Part shown: one piece after another, positions 1-7,973 of the stretch
Numbering within the stretch: position 1 is the stretch's first letter
How the letters are laid out: the number at the start of each line of letters is the position of its first letter
NCBI RefSeq assembly: GCF_033193315.1
Contig: NZ_CP136187.1
Coordinates: 806,001 to 870,000, forward strand
Direction: 5' to 3'
Length of the DNA stretch: 64,000 nt
Origin: Agathobaculum sp. NTUH-O15-33
Lineage (GTDB): Bacteria > Bacillota > Clostridia > Oscillospirales > Butyricicoccaceae
Notes under the pieces: generated by a model
Databases searched by the model: none
Told to the model about the DNA's origin: nothing
The model's input: the letters and a program-made list of their open reading frames with translations, nothing else
Translations under genes and position numbers: made by a program

Positions 1-669
1 GGCGCGTTCGATCGCCGCCGTAATCGCGGCGTGGTCGTGGCCGTCCACCGTCTGCGCGTCCCAGCCGAAGGCTTCAAATTTCCCCCTAAGGTCGCCCAGA
101 TCGCATACATCCTTTGTGTAACCGTCCAGCTGTTTTTGGTTACAGTCGACAAAGGCGATCAAATGGTCCAGCTTTTGCTGGTGGGCGTTCAGCGCGCCTT
201 CCCAGATCTGGCCTTCCTCGCATTCGCCGTCGCCCAACACCAGATAGGTGTAGCTGCCCAGCCCTTGATAGCGGTTGCCCCACGCCACGCCCAGCGCCGT
301 ACTCATGCCCTGCCCAAGAGAGCCGGTGGACATATCGACGCCGGGGGTCAGGTTGCGGTCGCAGTGGCTGGGCAGCCGCGTGCCCGGTTGGTTGATCGTT
401 TCGATTTCGTCCTCCGGGAAGTAGCCGCGCAGCGCGAGCGTCGCGTAAACCGCGGGCCCGCAGTGCCCTTTGGAAACCACCAGCCAGTCGCGGTCCTCCC
501 AGTTTGGTTCTTGCGGATCGACACGCATGACGCCGCTGTACAGCACGGCCATCAGGTCGGCCATCGACATTGCTCCGCCGATATGGCCCGCGCCGATCTT
601 GCGCAGACCGCGCAGCGTCGTCATGCGGATTTTCGCCGCGAAAATTTGTTGCGTTACCGTTTCATTCAT
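1..669 (-). CDS. Transketolase, N-terminal subunit (3' end off window)
   Basis: Reading leftward from the ATG at 669 gives 223 codons with no stop before the window edge. The product is the thiamine-diphosphate-binding half of transketolase, which moves two-carbon ketol units between sugar phosphates. Visible signatures are GAGHIGG (27-33), SKGHCGPA (67-74), STGSLGQG (114-121) and the ThDP/Mg motif GDGE (146-149) ending at NQ (177-178). Clostridia often split transketolase into two chains; the C-terminal chain would lie to the left, outside the window. The site AAAGGAGG sits 8 bases before the ATG, and the gene follows the iron alcohol dehydrogenase by 23 bp, so the two are probably one operon. 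A sulfosugar-specific transketolase is possible but cannot be told apart here. Confidence 0.93.
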   Translation of the reverse strand, partial: MNETVTQQIFAAKIRMTTLRGLRKIGAGHIGGAMSMADLMAVLYSGVMRVDPQEPNWEDRDWLVVSKGHCGPAVYATLALRGYFPEDEIETINQPGTRLPSHCDRNLTPGVDMSTGSLGQGMSTALGVAWGNRYQGLGSYTYLVLGDGECEEGQIWEGALNAHQQKLDHLIAFVDCNQKQLDGYTKDVCDLGDLRGKFEAFGWDAQTVDGHDHAAITAAIERA

Positions 670-692
670 CGTTTATCCTCCTTTTGCCGCGT

Positions 693-1805
693 TCAGCAGC
701 AGGCGTTATAGATCGCGATCATGTCCTCGCGCGTCAGCGCGGTGTAGTTATTGCGCAGCAAACGCTGCTGGCCCTCGATCACGCTGTCGGCAAACTGCGG
801 GAACTCCTCGGGCGTCATGCCGTATTCCCGCAGCGGCTTGCGCGGCAGAATGGTATCCATCAGTTCGTATAGCCGGTCCAGCGCCTCCTCGGGTTTTACG
901 CCCAGCTCGCGCCCGAACAGCGTTTCCAACTGCGTTAGCTTGCCGGCGGGGTGTTTTACGCGGTAAGCGCGCATGACCTCGGCAAACATCAGCTGGTTGG
1001 CTTCGCCATGGGGGATATGGTACCTGCCGCCGAGCGGATAGCTCAGCGCGTGCACGGCCGCGCAGCCCGCGTAGCCAAAAGCAATTCCGGCAAAGTTGGA
1101 GGCGGTGAGAAAATCCTCCGCCTTATCCTTCCAAGACTCGCCGCCGTTTCGCGCGATATAGCGGTAGCCGGCAATGATCTTTTCAATTGCTTTTTCGGAA
1201 AACGCTTCGCTGTGCGCGATGGCTTTTGGCGAAAGGTAGGATTCCACCGCGTGGATCAGCGCGTCGATCGAGCTGGTCGCGAAAAAGCGGTAGGGCAGCG
1301 TGCGCACCATCTCCGGGATCAACACCGCCTCGTCCGCGTACATCGTATCGAGCGCAAGGCCTTTTTTGGTGGAAAGGTTCTTCAGTTCGCAGATCGTCAC
1401 GTTGGTGACCTCGCTGCCGGTGCCGCAGGTGGTGGGGATGACCGTCAGGCGGCGCGCTTTCTGCGGGATCACGCGCCCCATAAAGATATCCTCCGTCGTC
1501 CAATCGCCGGTGAAGGTGAGCACCTTGGCAATATCGATAACGGTGCCGCCGCCAATCGCGATGATGCGCTTTGTATTCGCGGGAATGTCCGCGCGGATCG
1601 CGTCGATCATCTGATCGTTCGGTTCGCCCGCACCGTATTTCTCTTGAAACAACGCTTTGCACGGAACGTTGCAGGGCTTGACGAACGGATCGAAAATAAA
1701 CTCATTGGTAATGATTAGATCGTTTTTTTCAAGCTGCTCGGTCGCTGCAAAGGCGGCAAACGTGTCATAACCCTTTAAACAGGGCGGTAATGAAAACGTG
1801 TACAT
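693..1805 (-). CDS. Iron-containing alcohol dehydrogenase, 4-hydroxybutyrate dehydrogenase type
   Basis: The 370-residue product is a group III NAD(P)-dependent dehydrogenase. It has the dinucleotide motif GGGTVID (85-91) and metal ligands expected at D181, H185, H252 and H266. Its length and the motif FADSVIEGQQRLL near the C-terminus closely resemble the 371-residue Clostridium kluyveri 4-hydroxybutyrate dehydrogenase as I remember it. I start at ATG 1805 rather than the upstream in-frame ATG at 1850 because AAGGAGAGG lies correctly before 1805. Related enzymes reduce succinate semialdehyde, and some relatives reduce sulfoacetaldehyde or other short aldehydes, so the substrate is open. It is first in an operon with transketolase and diverges from a GntR gene, with a GntR-type operator between them. 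Confidence 0.85.
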   Translation of the reverse strand: MYTFSLPPCLKGYDTFAAFAATEQLEKNDLIITNEFIFDPFVKPCNVPCKALFQEKYGAGEPNDQMIDAIRADIPANTKRIIAIGGGTVIDIAKVLTFTGDWTTEDIFMGRVIPQKARRLTVIPTTCGTGSEVTNVTICELKNLSTKKGLALDTMYADEAVLIPEMVRTLPYRFFATSSIDALIHAVESYLSPKAIAHSEAFSEKAIEKIIAGYRYIARNGGESWKDKAEDFLTASNFAGIAFGYAGCAAVHALSYPLGGRYHIPHGEANQLMFAEVMRAYRVKHPAGKLTQLETLFGRELGVKPEEALDRLYELMDTILPRKPLREYGMTPEEFPQFADSVIEGQQRLLRNNYTALTREDMIAIYNACC

Positions 1806-1840
1806 GACTTTTGTTCCTCTCCTTTTGTTGGCTTGAGTCA

Positions 1841-1869
1841 AGCATAACATTGCGTTGTCGACCTGTCAA
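1841..1869 (-). promoter_or_regulatory. Sigma70-type promoter for the Fe-ADH/transketolase operon
   Basis: On the minus strand TTGACA (1869-1864), a 17-base spacer and TATGCT (1846-1841) form a near-consensus promoter ending 36 bp before the dehydrogenase start. The palindromic operator 1874-1885 lies 4 bp upstream of its -35 box. Confidence 0.7.
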
Positions 1870-1873
1870 CATA

Positions 1874-1885
1874 ATTGTATACAAT
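1874..1885. promoter_or_regulatory. GntR/FCD operator palindrome
   Basis: ATTGTATACAAT is a perfect 12-bp palindrome between two divergent promoters. It matches the TTGTATACAA-type sites known for several FCD-subfamily GntR regulators. Similar sequences occur near the second GntR gene and the SDR gene (3583-3592, 3685-3696, 3781-3790). Assignment to either local GntR protein is inferred. Confidence 0.6.
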
Positions 1886-1915
1886 AATTATAATAAAATT
1901 TATAAGCAATAATTG

Positions 1916-1944
1916 TTGACAATGTATATTTGCGATGTTATATT
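1916..1944 (+). promoter_or_regulatory. Promoter for GntR regulator
   Basis: TTGACA (1916-1921), a 17-base spacer and TATATT (1939-1944) point toward the GntR gene at 2100, leaving a leader of about 150 nt. Confidence 0.65.
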
Positions 1945-2030
1945 CTAGTGGAAGTGTACTCTGTTTTGATCGGAAAGCAAGAGGTACACGACCCCCTCGC
2001 TCATCATCCACTTTTCTTCTCTCACACTCC

Positions 2031-2065
2031 AAAGGGCGGCCTGACGTATGGACAGGCCGCCCTTT
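2031..2065 (+). other. Strong hairpin in the GntR leader
   Basis: A 13-bp perfect inverted repeat (2031-2043 with 2053-2065, 9-nt loop) lies in the untranslated leader, 35 bases before the GntR start codon. No U-tract follows, so it is not a canonical terminator. It could stabilise the mRNA or be a weak attenuator. Confidence 0.5.
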
Positions 2066-2099
2066 GGATAACCATCACAACAAAAGGAGCGTGTTGTTC

Positions 2100-2780
2100 A
2101 TGCCGAAAACGAAAACTTGTCTAAGTGGACCCGTTTATGATTACCTGCTGGAGCAGATCATGTCGGGACAGTACAAACCGGGGGAGCGTATCCCGGAAAC
2201 CAAAGTGGCCGCGGTGTTCGGCATCAGCCGCACGCCTGTGCGGGATGCCATGCGACGCCTTGCGAGCGACGGCCTGATTGATTTGCAGCCGCACCGCTTT
2301 GCACAGGTAGCCAAGTATACCCCGGACACCATACGCGACATCGGCATGCTGCGCATTTCGCTCGACAGCATGGCAATCAAACTGGCGATGCTTTACGGCA
2401 ACCAGTCCGAATTTATGGAGCTGCGCGGCATCGCGGAGACCTGTGAACAGGGGATGCTGACAAACAACGACGCTCTGCGCCGCACCGCGGATTGCGATTT
2501 TCATTTGGCGCTTGCGCGGATCAGCGGCAATCGGCTGTTGCTGCAATTCCAAACAGAGCTTTACCTGCGGGTGAATTTTGTTTTGCTGCAGCAGCCCAAC
2601 ATCGTCGTCAATAAGCAGCGGCACATTCGCCAGCATTTCCAAATTGTGGACGCGCTGGCGGCGCACGATGAGGACGGCGCGCTTCGGATCATCAACGAGC
2701 ATCTTTTTTCGTTTTATGATCTTTCCTCTAAGGTGCCGGAACACTTTTTCCAATTGGGCGCCCAATTCCCGCACCCATAA
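2100..2780 (+). CDS. GntR-family transcriptional regulator, FCD subfamily
   Basis: The 226-residue protein has an N-terminal winged helix with the typical SRTPVRDAMRRL recognition segment (44-55) and a C-terminal helical FCD ligand domain, where the DCDFH and later His residues would bind a metal and a small carboxylate. It starts at ATG 2100 after AAAGGAGCG. It is a close paralogue of the minus-strand GntR at 2837 and the two align from the first residue. Such regulators usually repress neighbouring dehydrogenase or sugar-acid genes and lose DNA binding on meeting the substrate. The divergent Fe-ADH/transketolase operon is the obvious target. Confidence 0.9.
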   Translation: MPKTKTCLSGPVYDYLLEQIMSGQYKPGERIPETKVAAVFGISRTPVRDAMRRLASDGLIDLQPHRFAQVAKYTPDTIRDIGMLRISLDSMAIKLAMLYGNQSEFMELRGIAETCEQGMLTNNDALRRTADCDFHLALARISGNRLLLQFQTELYLRVNFVLLQQPNIVVNKQRHIRQHFQIVDALAAHDEDGALRIINEHLFSFYDLSSKVPEHFFQLGAQFPHP

Positions 2781-2791
2781 AGACAGCAAAA

Positions 2792-2820
2792 AGCCGCCGC
2801 TCCAAAACGGAGCGGCGGCT
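2792..2820 (-). terminator. Terminator between convergent GntR genes
   Basis: A 12-bp GC-rich stem (2792-2803 with 2809-2820) is followed on the minus strand by TTTTT, giving a canonical intrinsic terminator for the GntR gene at 2837. The stem probably also stops the + strand GntR transcript. Confidence 0.75.
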
Positions 2821-2836
2821 CAGACTGTCGAATTGT

Positions 2837-3502
2837 TTAGAGAACCATGTGGAAAAAGCCTTCCGGGAATTTGTCTTTTAAGCCATAGAAGGAGGATAGG
2901 TGGGAAATGATCAGTTCTACGGCGCGTGTCTCATCATGCTCCATGAGCGCTTCCGCCAGTTCGTGATGCTGGCGCAGGTGGCTGCACTCATTCTCTACCG
3001 TGATGGGGTAGTGCAGCATGATGTATTCCACCTTCATGCATAGCTCGCGCTGGAATTTAAGCAGCAACGCATTGCCGGCGATCTCCGCCAGTTTGACATG
3101 GAAGTCACAATCCAGCTTGCGGCGTGATTCGCCGTCCCCCGCTTCATAGGCGGCGGAGCAGGCTTCCGCCAATTCGTTCAGCTGCAAAAAATCCGCGCGG
3201 CTGCCGAACAGCCCGGCCAGCTTGACCGCCATTACGTCAAGCGAAACGCGGAGTGTGCCGATCTCGGTGATCTCATCCTTGGAAAATTCTTTGACCTGCG
3301 CAAAGCGATTGGGAAAGATCTCTACGAGGCCGTCATTGCTGAGCTGACGGATCGCGTCGCGTACCGGGGTACGGCTGATATGAAATTCCTGTGCGATCTT
3401 CGTTTCGGGAATTTTCTCCCCTGGCATGAGCTGCTTGGTCATAATTTGATGCAAAATGCTTTTATACGCCGGTTCGCTCAATCCAACACTGCTTTTTGAC
3501 AC
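2837..3502 (-). CDS. GntR-family transcriptional regulator, FCD subfamily (paralogue)
   Basis: The product is about 221 residues with the same layout as the GntR gene at 2100: an SRTPVRDAIRQL recognition helix, then an FCD domain with LDCDFH and HLRQHH metal-ligand candidates. An ATG at 3508 abuts the AGGAG site with no spacing. GTG 3502 has an 8-base spacing, and its product aligns from the first residue with the paralogue, so I prefer GTG. It diverges from the SDR gene across an AT-rich gap with three TTGTATACAA-like sites, one at its own -35 region, which suggests autoregulation and control of the SDR. Two such paralogues so close suggest duplication and split effector use. Confidence 0.88.
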   Translation of the reverse strand: MSKSSVGLSEPAYKSILHQIMTKQLMPGEKIPETKIAQEFHISRTPVRDAIRQLSNDGLVEIFPNRFAQVKEFSKDEITEIGTLRVSLDVMAVKLAGLFGSRADFLQLNELAEACSAAYEAGDGESRRKLDCDFHVKLAEIAGNALLLKFQRELCMKVEYIMLHYPITVENECSHLRQHHELAEALMEHDETRAVELIISHLSSFYGLKDKFPEGFFHMVL

Positions 3503-3845
3503 GAACACATCTCCTGACTCTTATAATTTTGAAAAGATATTCTGTCGATGCAATCAGTATAACACAAAAGCAGAACAAAAGAAAGTATACAATTTTTATT
3601 TATGTATTTAAAAGCGTTATTGTGTAAATAAAAAAATATTTAAATAACGAATTGAAAACGGTTTTTGTATAGCCTGTATTGTATAATTGTACAATTTCAT
3701 GGACAAGAATTTGTAAATAGATACAGTCTTTTCACGAATCAAACGATTATGATTGACTGTTATGATTTAATGGTGATAAATTGTATACATAAAATAAATT
3801 CGGAGTTATATTGTTTCGGGTGAATACCTTAAGGAGGCGTCGTAA
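3503..3845. promoter_or_regulatory. AT-rich divergent control region with operator-like sites
   Basis: This 343-bp gap holds no gene. It contains GTATACAA within 3583-3592, the 12-bp palindrome AATTGTACAATT at 3685-3696, and TTGTATACAT at 3781-3790. For the SDR, TTGACT (3753-3758) and TAAATT (3777-3782) are the best promoter boxes, overlapped by the last site. For the GntR gene, TATACT (3561-3556) is a likely -10. Confidence 0.5.
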
Positions 3846-4637
3846 ATGGATTTGAAGCTGAAAGGAAAACTGGCACTGGTCACCGGTTCTACGGCAGGCA
3901 TAGGAAAAGGCGTGGCAAAGCTGCTGCTGCAAGAAGGGGCGATCGTCGTTATTAACGGCAGGCGGCTCGAACCTTTGCAAGAGGCGGCGGGGGAGCTGTC
4001 CGCGTACGGCGTATGCCATATGGCGTGCGGCGATCTATCGACTCCGGAGGGCGCGCAAGCGGTAATCGACGCTGTAGACGCGCTGGGCGAGCTGGACGTT
4101 TTCGTGGGCAATATGGGCGCATATAAGGGCACGCCGTTCGCGGAGATCAGCGACAGCGAGTGGGAATGGATGATGAACACCAACCTGTATTCGCAGATCC
4201 GCATGTGCCGTCACTTCCTGCCGCAAATGCTGCGGCGCAACTGTGGCCGCATGGTTCTGGTAGCCAGTGAATGCGGTGTAAAGCCGCTTACCGATATGGT
4301 TCATTACAGTGTTTCCAAAACCGCCGTGATCGGTCTGGCCCGCGCCTTGGCCGAGCTGACGAAGGGAACGAAGGTCGCGGTCAATTCGCTGCTGCCCGGC
4401 CTTACTTGGACGGAAAACACCGCGGCCTATCAAACCGACCGCGCTAGGCGCGAAGGCAAGGCGCTCGATCAGGCCATACGGGAGTATTTTGTCAATTACG
4501 AACCCACACAGCTTTTACAGCGCATCACAACAGTGGAGGAAGTCGCCTCCACCATCGTTTACTACTGTTCGGAGGTAGCCGCCGCGACGAACGGCGCCAC
4601 GATCCGCGCGGAAGGCGGATTGATCCGCAGCATCTAA
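3846..4637 (+). CDS. SDR-family NAD(P)-dependent oxidoreductase
   Basis: The 263-residue Rossmann-fold protein is a classical short-chain dehydrogenase. It has TGSTAGIG (13-20) for the cofactor, NMG at 89-91, and the catalytic set S141, Y154 and K158. Such enzymes oxidise secondary alcohols, polyols or sugars, or reduce the ketones; the substrate cannot be read from sequence. AAGGAGG lies before ATG 3846. It is a single-gene unit facing away from the GntR gene and ending at a long hairpin shared with the converging aldehyde dehydrogenase. Confidence 0.88.
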   Translation: MDLKLKGKLALVTGSTAGIGKGVAKLLLQEGAIVVINGRRLEPLQEAAGELSAYGVCHMACGDLSTPEGAQAVIDAVDALGELDVFVGNMGAYKGTPFAEISDSEWEWMMNTNLYSQIRMCRHFLPQMLRRNCGRMVLVASECGVKPLTDMVHYSVSKTAVIGLARALAELTKGTKVAVNSLLPGLTWTENTAAYQTDRARREGKALDQAIREYFVNYEPTQLLQRITTVEEVASTIVYYCSEVAAATNGATIRAEGGLIRSI

Positions 4638-4643
4638 GCGGAA

Positions 4644-4708
4644 TTTCCCCCAATAATATAACAGGAGCGAGGCTGGCGGCCTCGCTCCTGTTATGTTATT
4701 GGGGGAAA
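4644..4708. terminator. Long bidirectional terminator hairpin
   Basis: Arms of about 30 bases (4644-4673 and 4679-4708) pair almost perfectly around a 5-base loop, between the convergent SDR and aldehyde dehydrogenase genes. Position and strength suggest termination on both strands, though U-tracts are weak. Confidence 0.65.
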
Positions 4709-4752
4709 GCGGTATCAAGCATCAACTCTGTTTGGTTAGGCGGGAAAATGAA

Positions 4753-6243
4753 TTACTTGACTACCTTTTCAACAATTTTACGCACATCGGCAAGTACTGC
4801 GCCGGTGCCGTCCTGATGCTGGAACAGATGCTGCTTCGGGGATACGTTGCGGAAGCCGATCGTTTTCCGGCGGGTAAACTCCTCGCACGAATATCCCGCG
4901 CCCTCGTTGCCAATGCCGGTGCCCTTGCAGCCGCCGAACGGCTGATCGTTGTGGCGCAGCGCGCTCGAACCGTTGACCCACACGGCGGAGGATTCAATGG
5001 CTTCCGCATAATAAAATGCCTTGTGCATATCCTGCGTGATGACGCAGGAGCTTAAGCCATACTTGCTCTGGTTGGCAATCGCGACTGCCTCTTCATCGGT
5101 TTCAAAGGTGATGATCGGAACGACCGGGCCAAACACCTCCATGTCCTTTGCAATGTCCATATCCTTGGTGACGTTGTCCAAAATGGTCACATCCATCGCC
5201 GCGCCGTCGTGCGTGCCGCCGTACAGCAGCGTTGCGCCCTGATCGATGGTGTGCTGGATCTGCGCCGCCACACGCTCGGCCGCGGTAGAGGATACGAGAC
5301 GGGTGAGCTGCGCTTCGGGGTCGGTCGCGTGACCACGCTTAAGGCTTTTGACAAAGGTCAGCAGGCATTCCACGAAAGCGTCATGCGCTTTTTTATGTAC
5401 CAGCGTGCGCTTGGGCGAGGCGCATACCTGACCGTTATTTTCCAAAATGCGGCCCCAGCCCAAACACTCAATCGCCTTGAGCATCTGCTCGGAATCCCCC
5501 GCGACGTCCTCGCGGATAATCAGCGGATCATTGCCGCCCAATTCAAGCACGACCTTTTTGATAGTGGGGGCGGCGTCGTGCATGATTTCCGTGCCGGCGT
5601 CGTTGCTGCCGGTGAGCGCCAAGCAGGCGACTTTTTTGTTGGTCAGCAGATTTTTGGTGCAGTCCTCACGGCTCGCGGTCACGTAGTGCAGTACATCCTT
5701 AGGAACGCCGACCTCATGCGCCAAATCAATCAGCTTCTTGACGCTGCACGGGGCGGTGGTAGACGCTTTTACAATGACAGCGTTGCCCATCAGCAGTGCG
5801 GGAACAATCTTCTGGATCGTCAGTTCGACCGGATAGTTGAAAGGAATGACCGCTGCGATTACGCCCAACGCTTCGTGTCGCACCATGACAACATCGTTTT
5901 CGTGGCCCTCCGAGCTGTCGCACAATACCCGGCCGAACATGTGCTTGCCGTATTCGATATTGTTCCGTCCGATCTCGGCGGCATAAGTGACCTCGGCGCG
6001 GGCCTGCATAATGGGCTTGCCCATTTCGCATGCCATGTAGTTGGCGATTTCATCAATGTTTTCATCGATCTTATCGCATAGCTTGTACAGAATCTGACCA
6101 CGCTCAAAGAGGGGAGAGTTTTCCCAACGCGGCTGTGCGTCGAACGCGATGTCAACCATTTCTGCGATTTCCTCGCCAGTATAGCGTGGGACAGAGCCCA
6201 CAAGCTTGCCGGTGGATTCGTCGATAACATTTTGCATCTTCAT
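4753..6243 (-). CDS. NAD(P)-dependent aldehyde dehydrogenase
   Basis: The 496-residue protein belongs to the aldehyde dehydrogenase superfamily and oxidises an aldehyde to its acid. The general base E234 in VVLELGG, the nucleophile C274 in GQVCASPKRT and the oxyanion N136 in PFNYP are all present. I start at ATG 6243: GGAGG lies 7 bases upstream, and the earlier in-frame ATG at 6258 overlaps that site. It is monocistronic, with a consensus promoter at 6343-6315. Nearby semialdehyde-forming candidates (class III aminotransferase, Fe-ADH) suggest a semialdehyde substrate such as succinate semialdehyde, but that is inference. Confidence 0.92.
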   Translation of the reverse strand: MKMQNVIDESTGKLVGSVPRYTGEEIAEMVDIAFDAQPRWENSPLFERGQILYKLCDKIDENIDEIANYMACEMGKPIMQARAEVTYAAEIGRNNIEYGKHMFGRVLCDSSEGHENDVVMVRHEALGVIAAVIPFNYPVELTIQKIVPALLMGNAVIVKASTTAPCSVKKLIDLAHEVGVPKDVLHYVTASREDCTKNLLTNKKVACLALTGSNDAGTEIMHDAAPTIKKVVLELGGNDPLIIREDVAGDSEQMLKAIECLGWGRILENNGQVCASPKRTLVHKKAHDAFVECLLTFVKSLKRGHATDPEAQLTRLVSSTAAERVAAQIQHTIDQGATLLYGGTHDGAAMDVTILDNVTKDMDIAKDMEVFGPVVPIITFETDEEAVAIANQSKYGLSSCVITQDMHKAFYYAEAIESSAVWVNGSSALRHNDQPFGGCKGTGIGNEGAGYSCEEFTRRKTIGFRNVSPKQHLFQHQDGTGAVLADVRKIVEKVVK

Positions 6244-6314
6244 GTTTGTTCCTCCCATGTTTTGTGTTATTGAGGAAGGTGCGTTATATTGCCCGACCTC
6301 TTGCTTGTTAACTT

Positions 6315-6343
6315 ATTATAACTCTTAATAGAAGATGTGTCAA
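6315..6343 (-). promoter_or_regulatory. Consensus sigma70 promoter for aldehyde dehydrogenase
   Basis: TTGACA (6343-6338), a 17-base spacer and TATAAT (6320-6315) are both perfect boxes. The -10 lies inside ACTTATTATAACT (6311-6323), one of five copies of a CTTATTATAAG-like motif in this region. Confidence 0.8.
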
Positions 6344-6386
6344 CAAGCGAATCTAAAATAAATCGAAGTTTTTTTGCGTCTCAATA

Positions 6387-6421
6387 CAAATGCTGCGCGG
6401 CTTTTGGCCGCGCAGCATTTG
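6387..6421 (-). terminator. Hairpin downstream of aminotransferase
   Basis: A 15-bp perfect stem (6387-6401 with 6407-6421) with a 5-nt loop lies 35 bp past the aminotransferase stop. No proper U-tract follows, so it may end or protect the 3' end rather than act as a textbook terminator. Confidence 0.55.
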
Positions 6422-6456
6422 CAGAGAGAAAGAAAAGAAGTGAGAGAAGCGAAAAT

Positions 6457-7773
6457 TTACAGGCGCGCAAAGATATCGTCCATTTTATTGAGCGTTTCAT
6501 CGATATCCTGCACGGTATGCGCGCTGGTGATACCGTAATGCGCGGGAGATACCTTGCCTGCCGTATCGTGGAACCAAAGGCCGCGCGGCAGACACTCGGT
6601 TACAAACTTTTTATACATCGCGCGATCCTGCGCGGCGGCTACCTTGCGAAAGTCGAAATCATCCTCTGGATCTTCCACGCCAAAGTAAATACCAAAACGC
6701 GCACCCACGCCACGGCAATGGCCTTTCTTGCCGTGCTGCGCAAACAGGCTGCTGATGCCGCTGTACAACCGGTTGCCGATCATTTCGATCTGATCGTAGA
6801 AGCCGGGCTCCAACGCCATTTTCAGGCATTCGATCGAAGCGATAACAGGAATGAGCGCGCCGGTATAGGTGCCGCTCACAGTGGTGTTGCCGATTGGATT
6901 GAGCACGCTCATTATATCCGCGCGGCCGCCGAAGGCAGAGATGGGAAGACCGCCGCCGATCGCCTTGGCCATGCAGGTCATATCCGGTAAAACGCCATAA
7001 TGGAGTTGCGCGCTGCCCGGCCGCATACGCAGGCCGCAGATCACCTCGTCAAAGATCAGAACGATGTTTTCACGCGTGCAAAGCGCGCGAAGCTGCTCTA
7101 GAAAGTTTTTACGCGATTCATAGCAGCCGCAATTATAGCACAAGGGTTCCAGAATGACCGCGGCGATCTCGCCTTTATACTTTTGGGCGATATGCTCCAT
7201 CGCAGCGATATCGTTGAATACCACGGTAACGACATTATCCTTGGCGTTTGACGGGAAACCGGCGGAATCAGGAACGGTCTCCACCTCGCCGTACGCATCG
7301 GCAGCGTGCACATCGTTATGGTTGAACCAGATATTTTCATACATTCCATGAAAATGTCCTTCAAAACGGACGACCTTTTCGCGGCCGGTAAAGCTGCGTG
7401 CAACGCGAAGGGCGGCCTGCGTAGCTTCTGATCCGGTATTGGCCAGCCGGATTTTTTCACAGCTGGGGAAAACCTGTTGCAGCAGCCTGCCAAGCTCCAC
7501 ATGATAGGCGGTATCAAAATTCATAAAAAAGCCTTTTTCCATCGCGTCACCGATGGCTTTGCGAAGGCGCGGGTGGTTGTGACCAAACAGCGAAGCCCCG
7601 GCACAGCAGTGGTAATCGATGTATTCCTTGCCGTTGACATCCCAGATGTGACTGCCATCCGCATGGTCGATATACAGCGGCTGCTTGAGTACAGCGTTAT
7701 ATCGCTGACCGGCTGAAGCGCCGCCAATATAGTATTGCTGTGCTTGCTGATAAATCTCTTGCATGCGATCCAT
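6457..7773 (-). CDS. Class III PLP-dependent aminotransferase
   Basis: The 438-residue protein belongs to fold-type I class III aminotransferases and resembles glutamate-1-semialdehyde-aminotransferase-like members. It shows NTGSEATQAALR (112-123) for phosphate binding, FDEV with D242 contacting the pyridine nitrogen, and the Schiff-base lysine K270 in MAKAIGGG. It starts at ATG 7773 with AAAGGAG 9 bases upstream. No other haem genes are near, so heme synthesis is unlikely. A catabolic role with an omega-amine and pyruvate or 2-oxoglutarate fits the neighbouring aldehyde dehydrogenase and glutamate dehydrogenase. Confidence 0.9.
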   Translation of the reverse strand: MDRMQEIYQQAQQYYIGGASAGQRYNAVLKQPLYIDHADGSHIWDVNGKEYIDYHCCAGASLFGHNHPRLRKAIGDAMEKGFFMNFDTAYHVELGRLLQQVFPSCEKIRLANTGSEATQAALRVARSFTGREKVVRFEGHFHGMYENIWFNHNDVHAADAYGEVETVPDSAGFPSNAKDNVVTVVFNDIAAMEHIAQKYKGEIAAVILEPLCYNCGCYESRKNFLEQLRALCTRENIVLIFDEVICGLRMRPGSAQLHYGVLPDMTCMAKAIGGGLPISAFGGRADIMSVLNPIGNTTVSGTYTGALIPVIASIECLKMALEPGFYDQIEMIGNRLYSGISSLFAQHGKKGHCRGVGARFGIYFGVEDPEDDFDFRKVAAAQDRAMYKKFVTECLPRGLWFHDTAGKVSPAHYGITSAHTVQDIDETLNKMDDIFARL

Positions 7774-7822
7774 AATTTTCGCTCCTTTAAAGTTTTCTAA
7801 AGCACCTTTGATGATTAATCTT

Positions 7823-7851
7823 ATTATAAGACATACAATAACTTTCGTCAA
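7823..7851 (-). promoter_or_regulatory. Promoter for class III aminotransferase
   Basis: TTGACG (7851-7846), a 17-base spacer and TATAAT (7828-7823). The -10 is embedded in the perfect palindrome-like TCTTATTATAAGA (7819-7831), the clearest copy of the shared motif. Confidence 0.75.
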
Positions 7852-7924
7852 TAAAAAGTAAAGGTTGAAGTAAACAAGAAATAGGAGCGAATTTTGTGAA
7901 GATAATAGAATTTTCAAAAAAAAT

Positions 7925-7972
7925 CAACAAAAACAAAGGGCGTGTTTTGCAACACGCCCTTTGTTTTTGTTG
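7925..7972 (-). terminator. Intrinsic terminator of ROK/flavin-reductase unit
   Basis: A 22-bp perfect stem (7925-7946 with 7951-7972, loop TTGC) begins one base past the reductase stop codon and is followed on the minus strand by GATTTTTTTT. A textbook terminator. Confidence 0.9.
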
Positions 7973-7973
7973 G

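Noticed and set aside
2031..2065. Intrinsic terminator or riboswitch in the GntR leader
   Set aside because: The hairpin is strong but has no U-tract, and the leader matches no riboswitch consensus I recognise.
6457..7773. HemL (glutamate-1-semialdehyde aminomutase of heme synthesis)
   Set aside because: No other hem genes are close, and the control region is shared with catabolic genes; the family resemblance is to the wider class III group.
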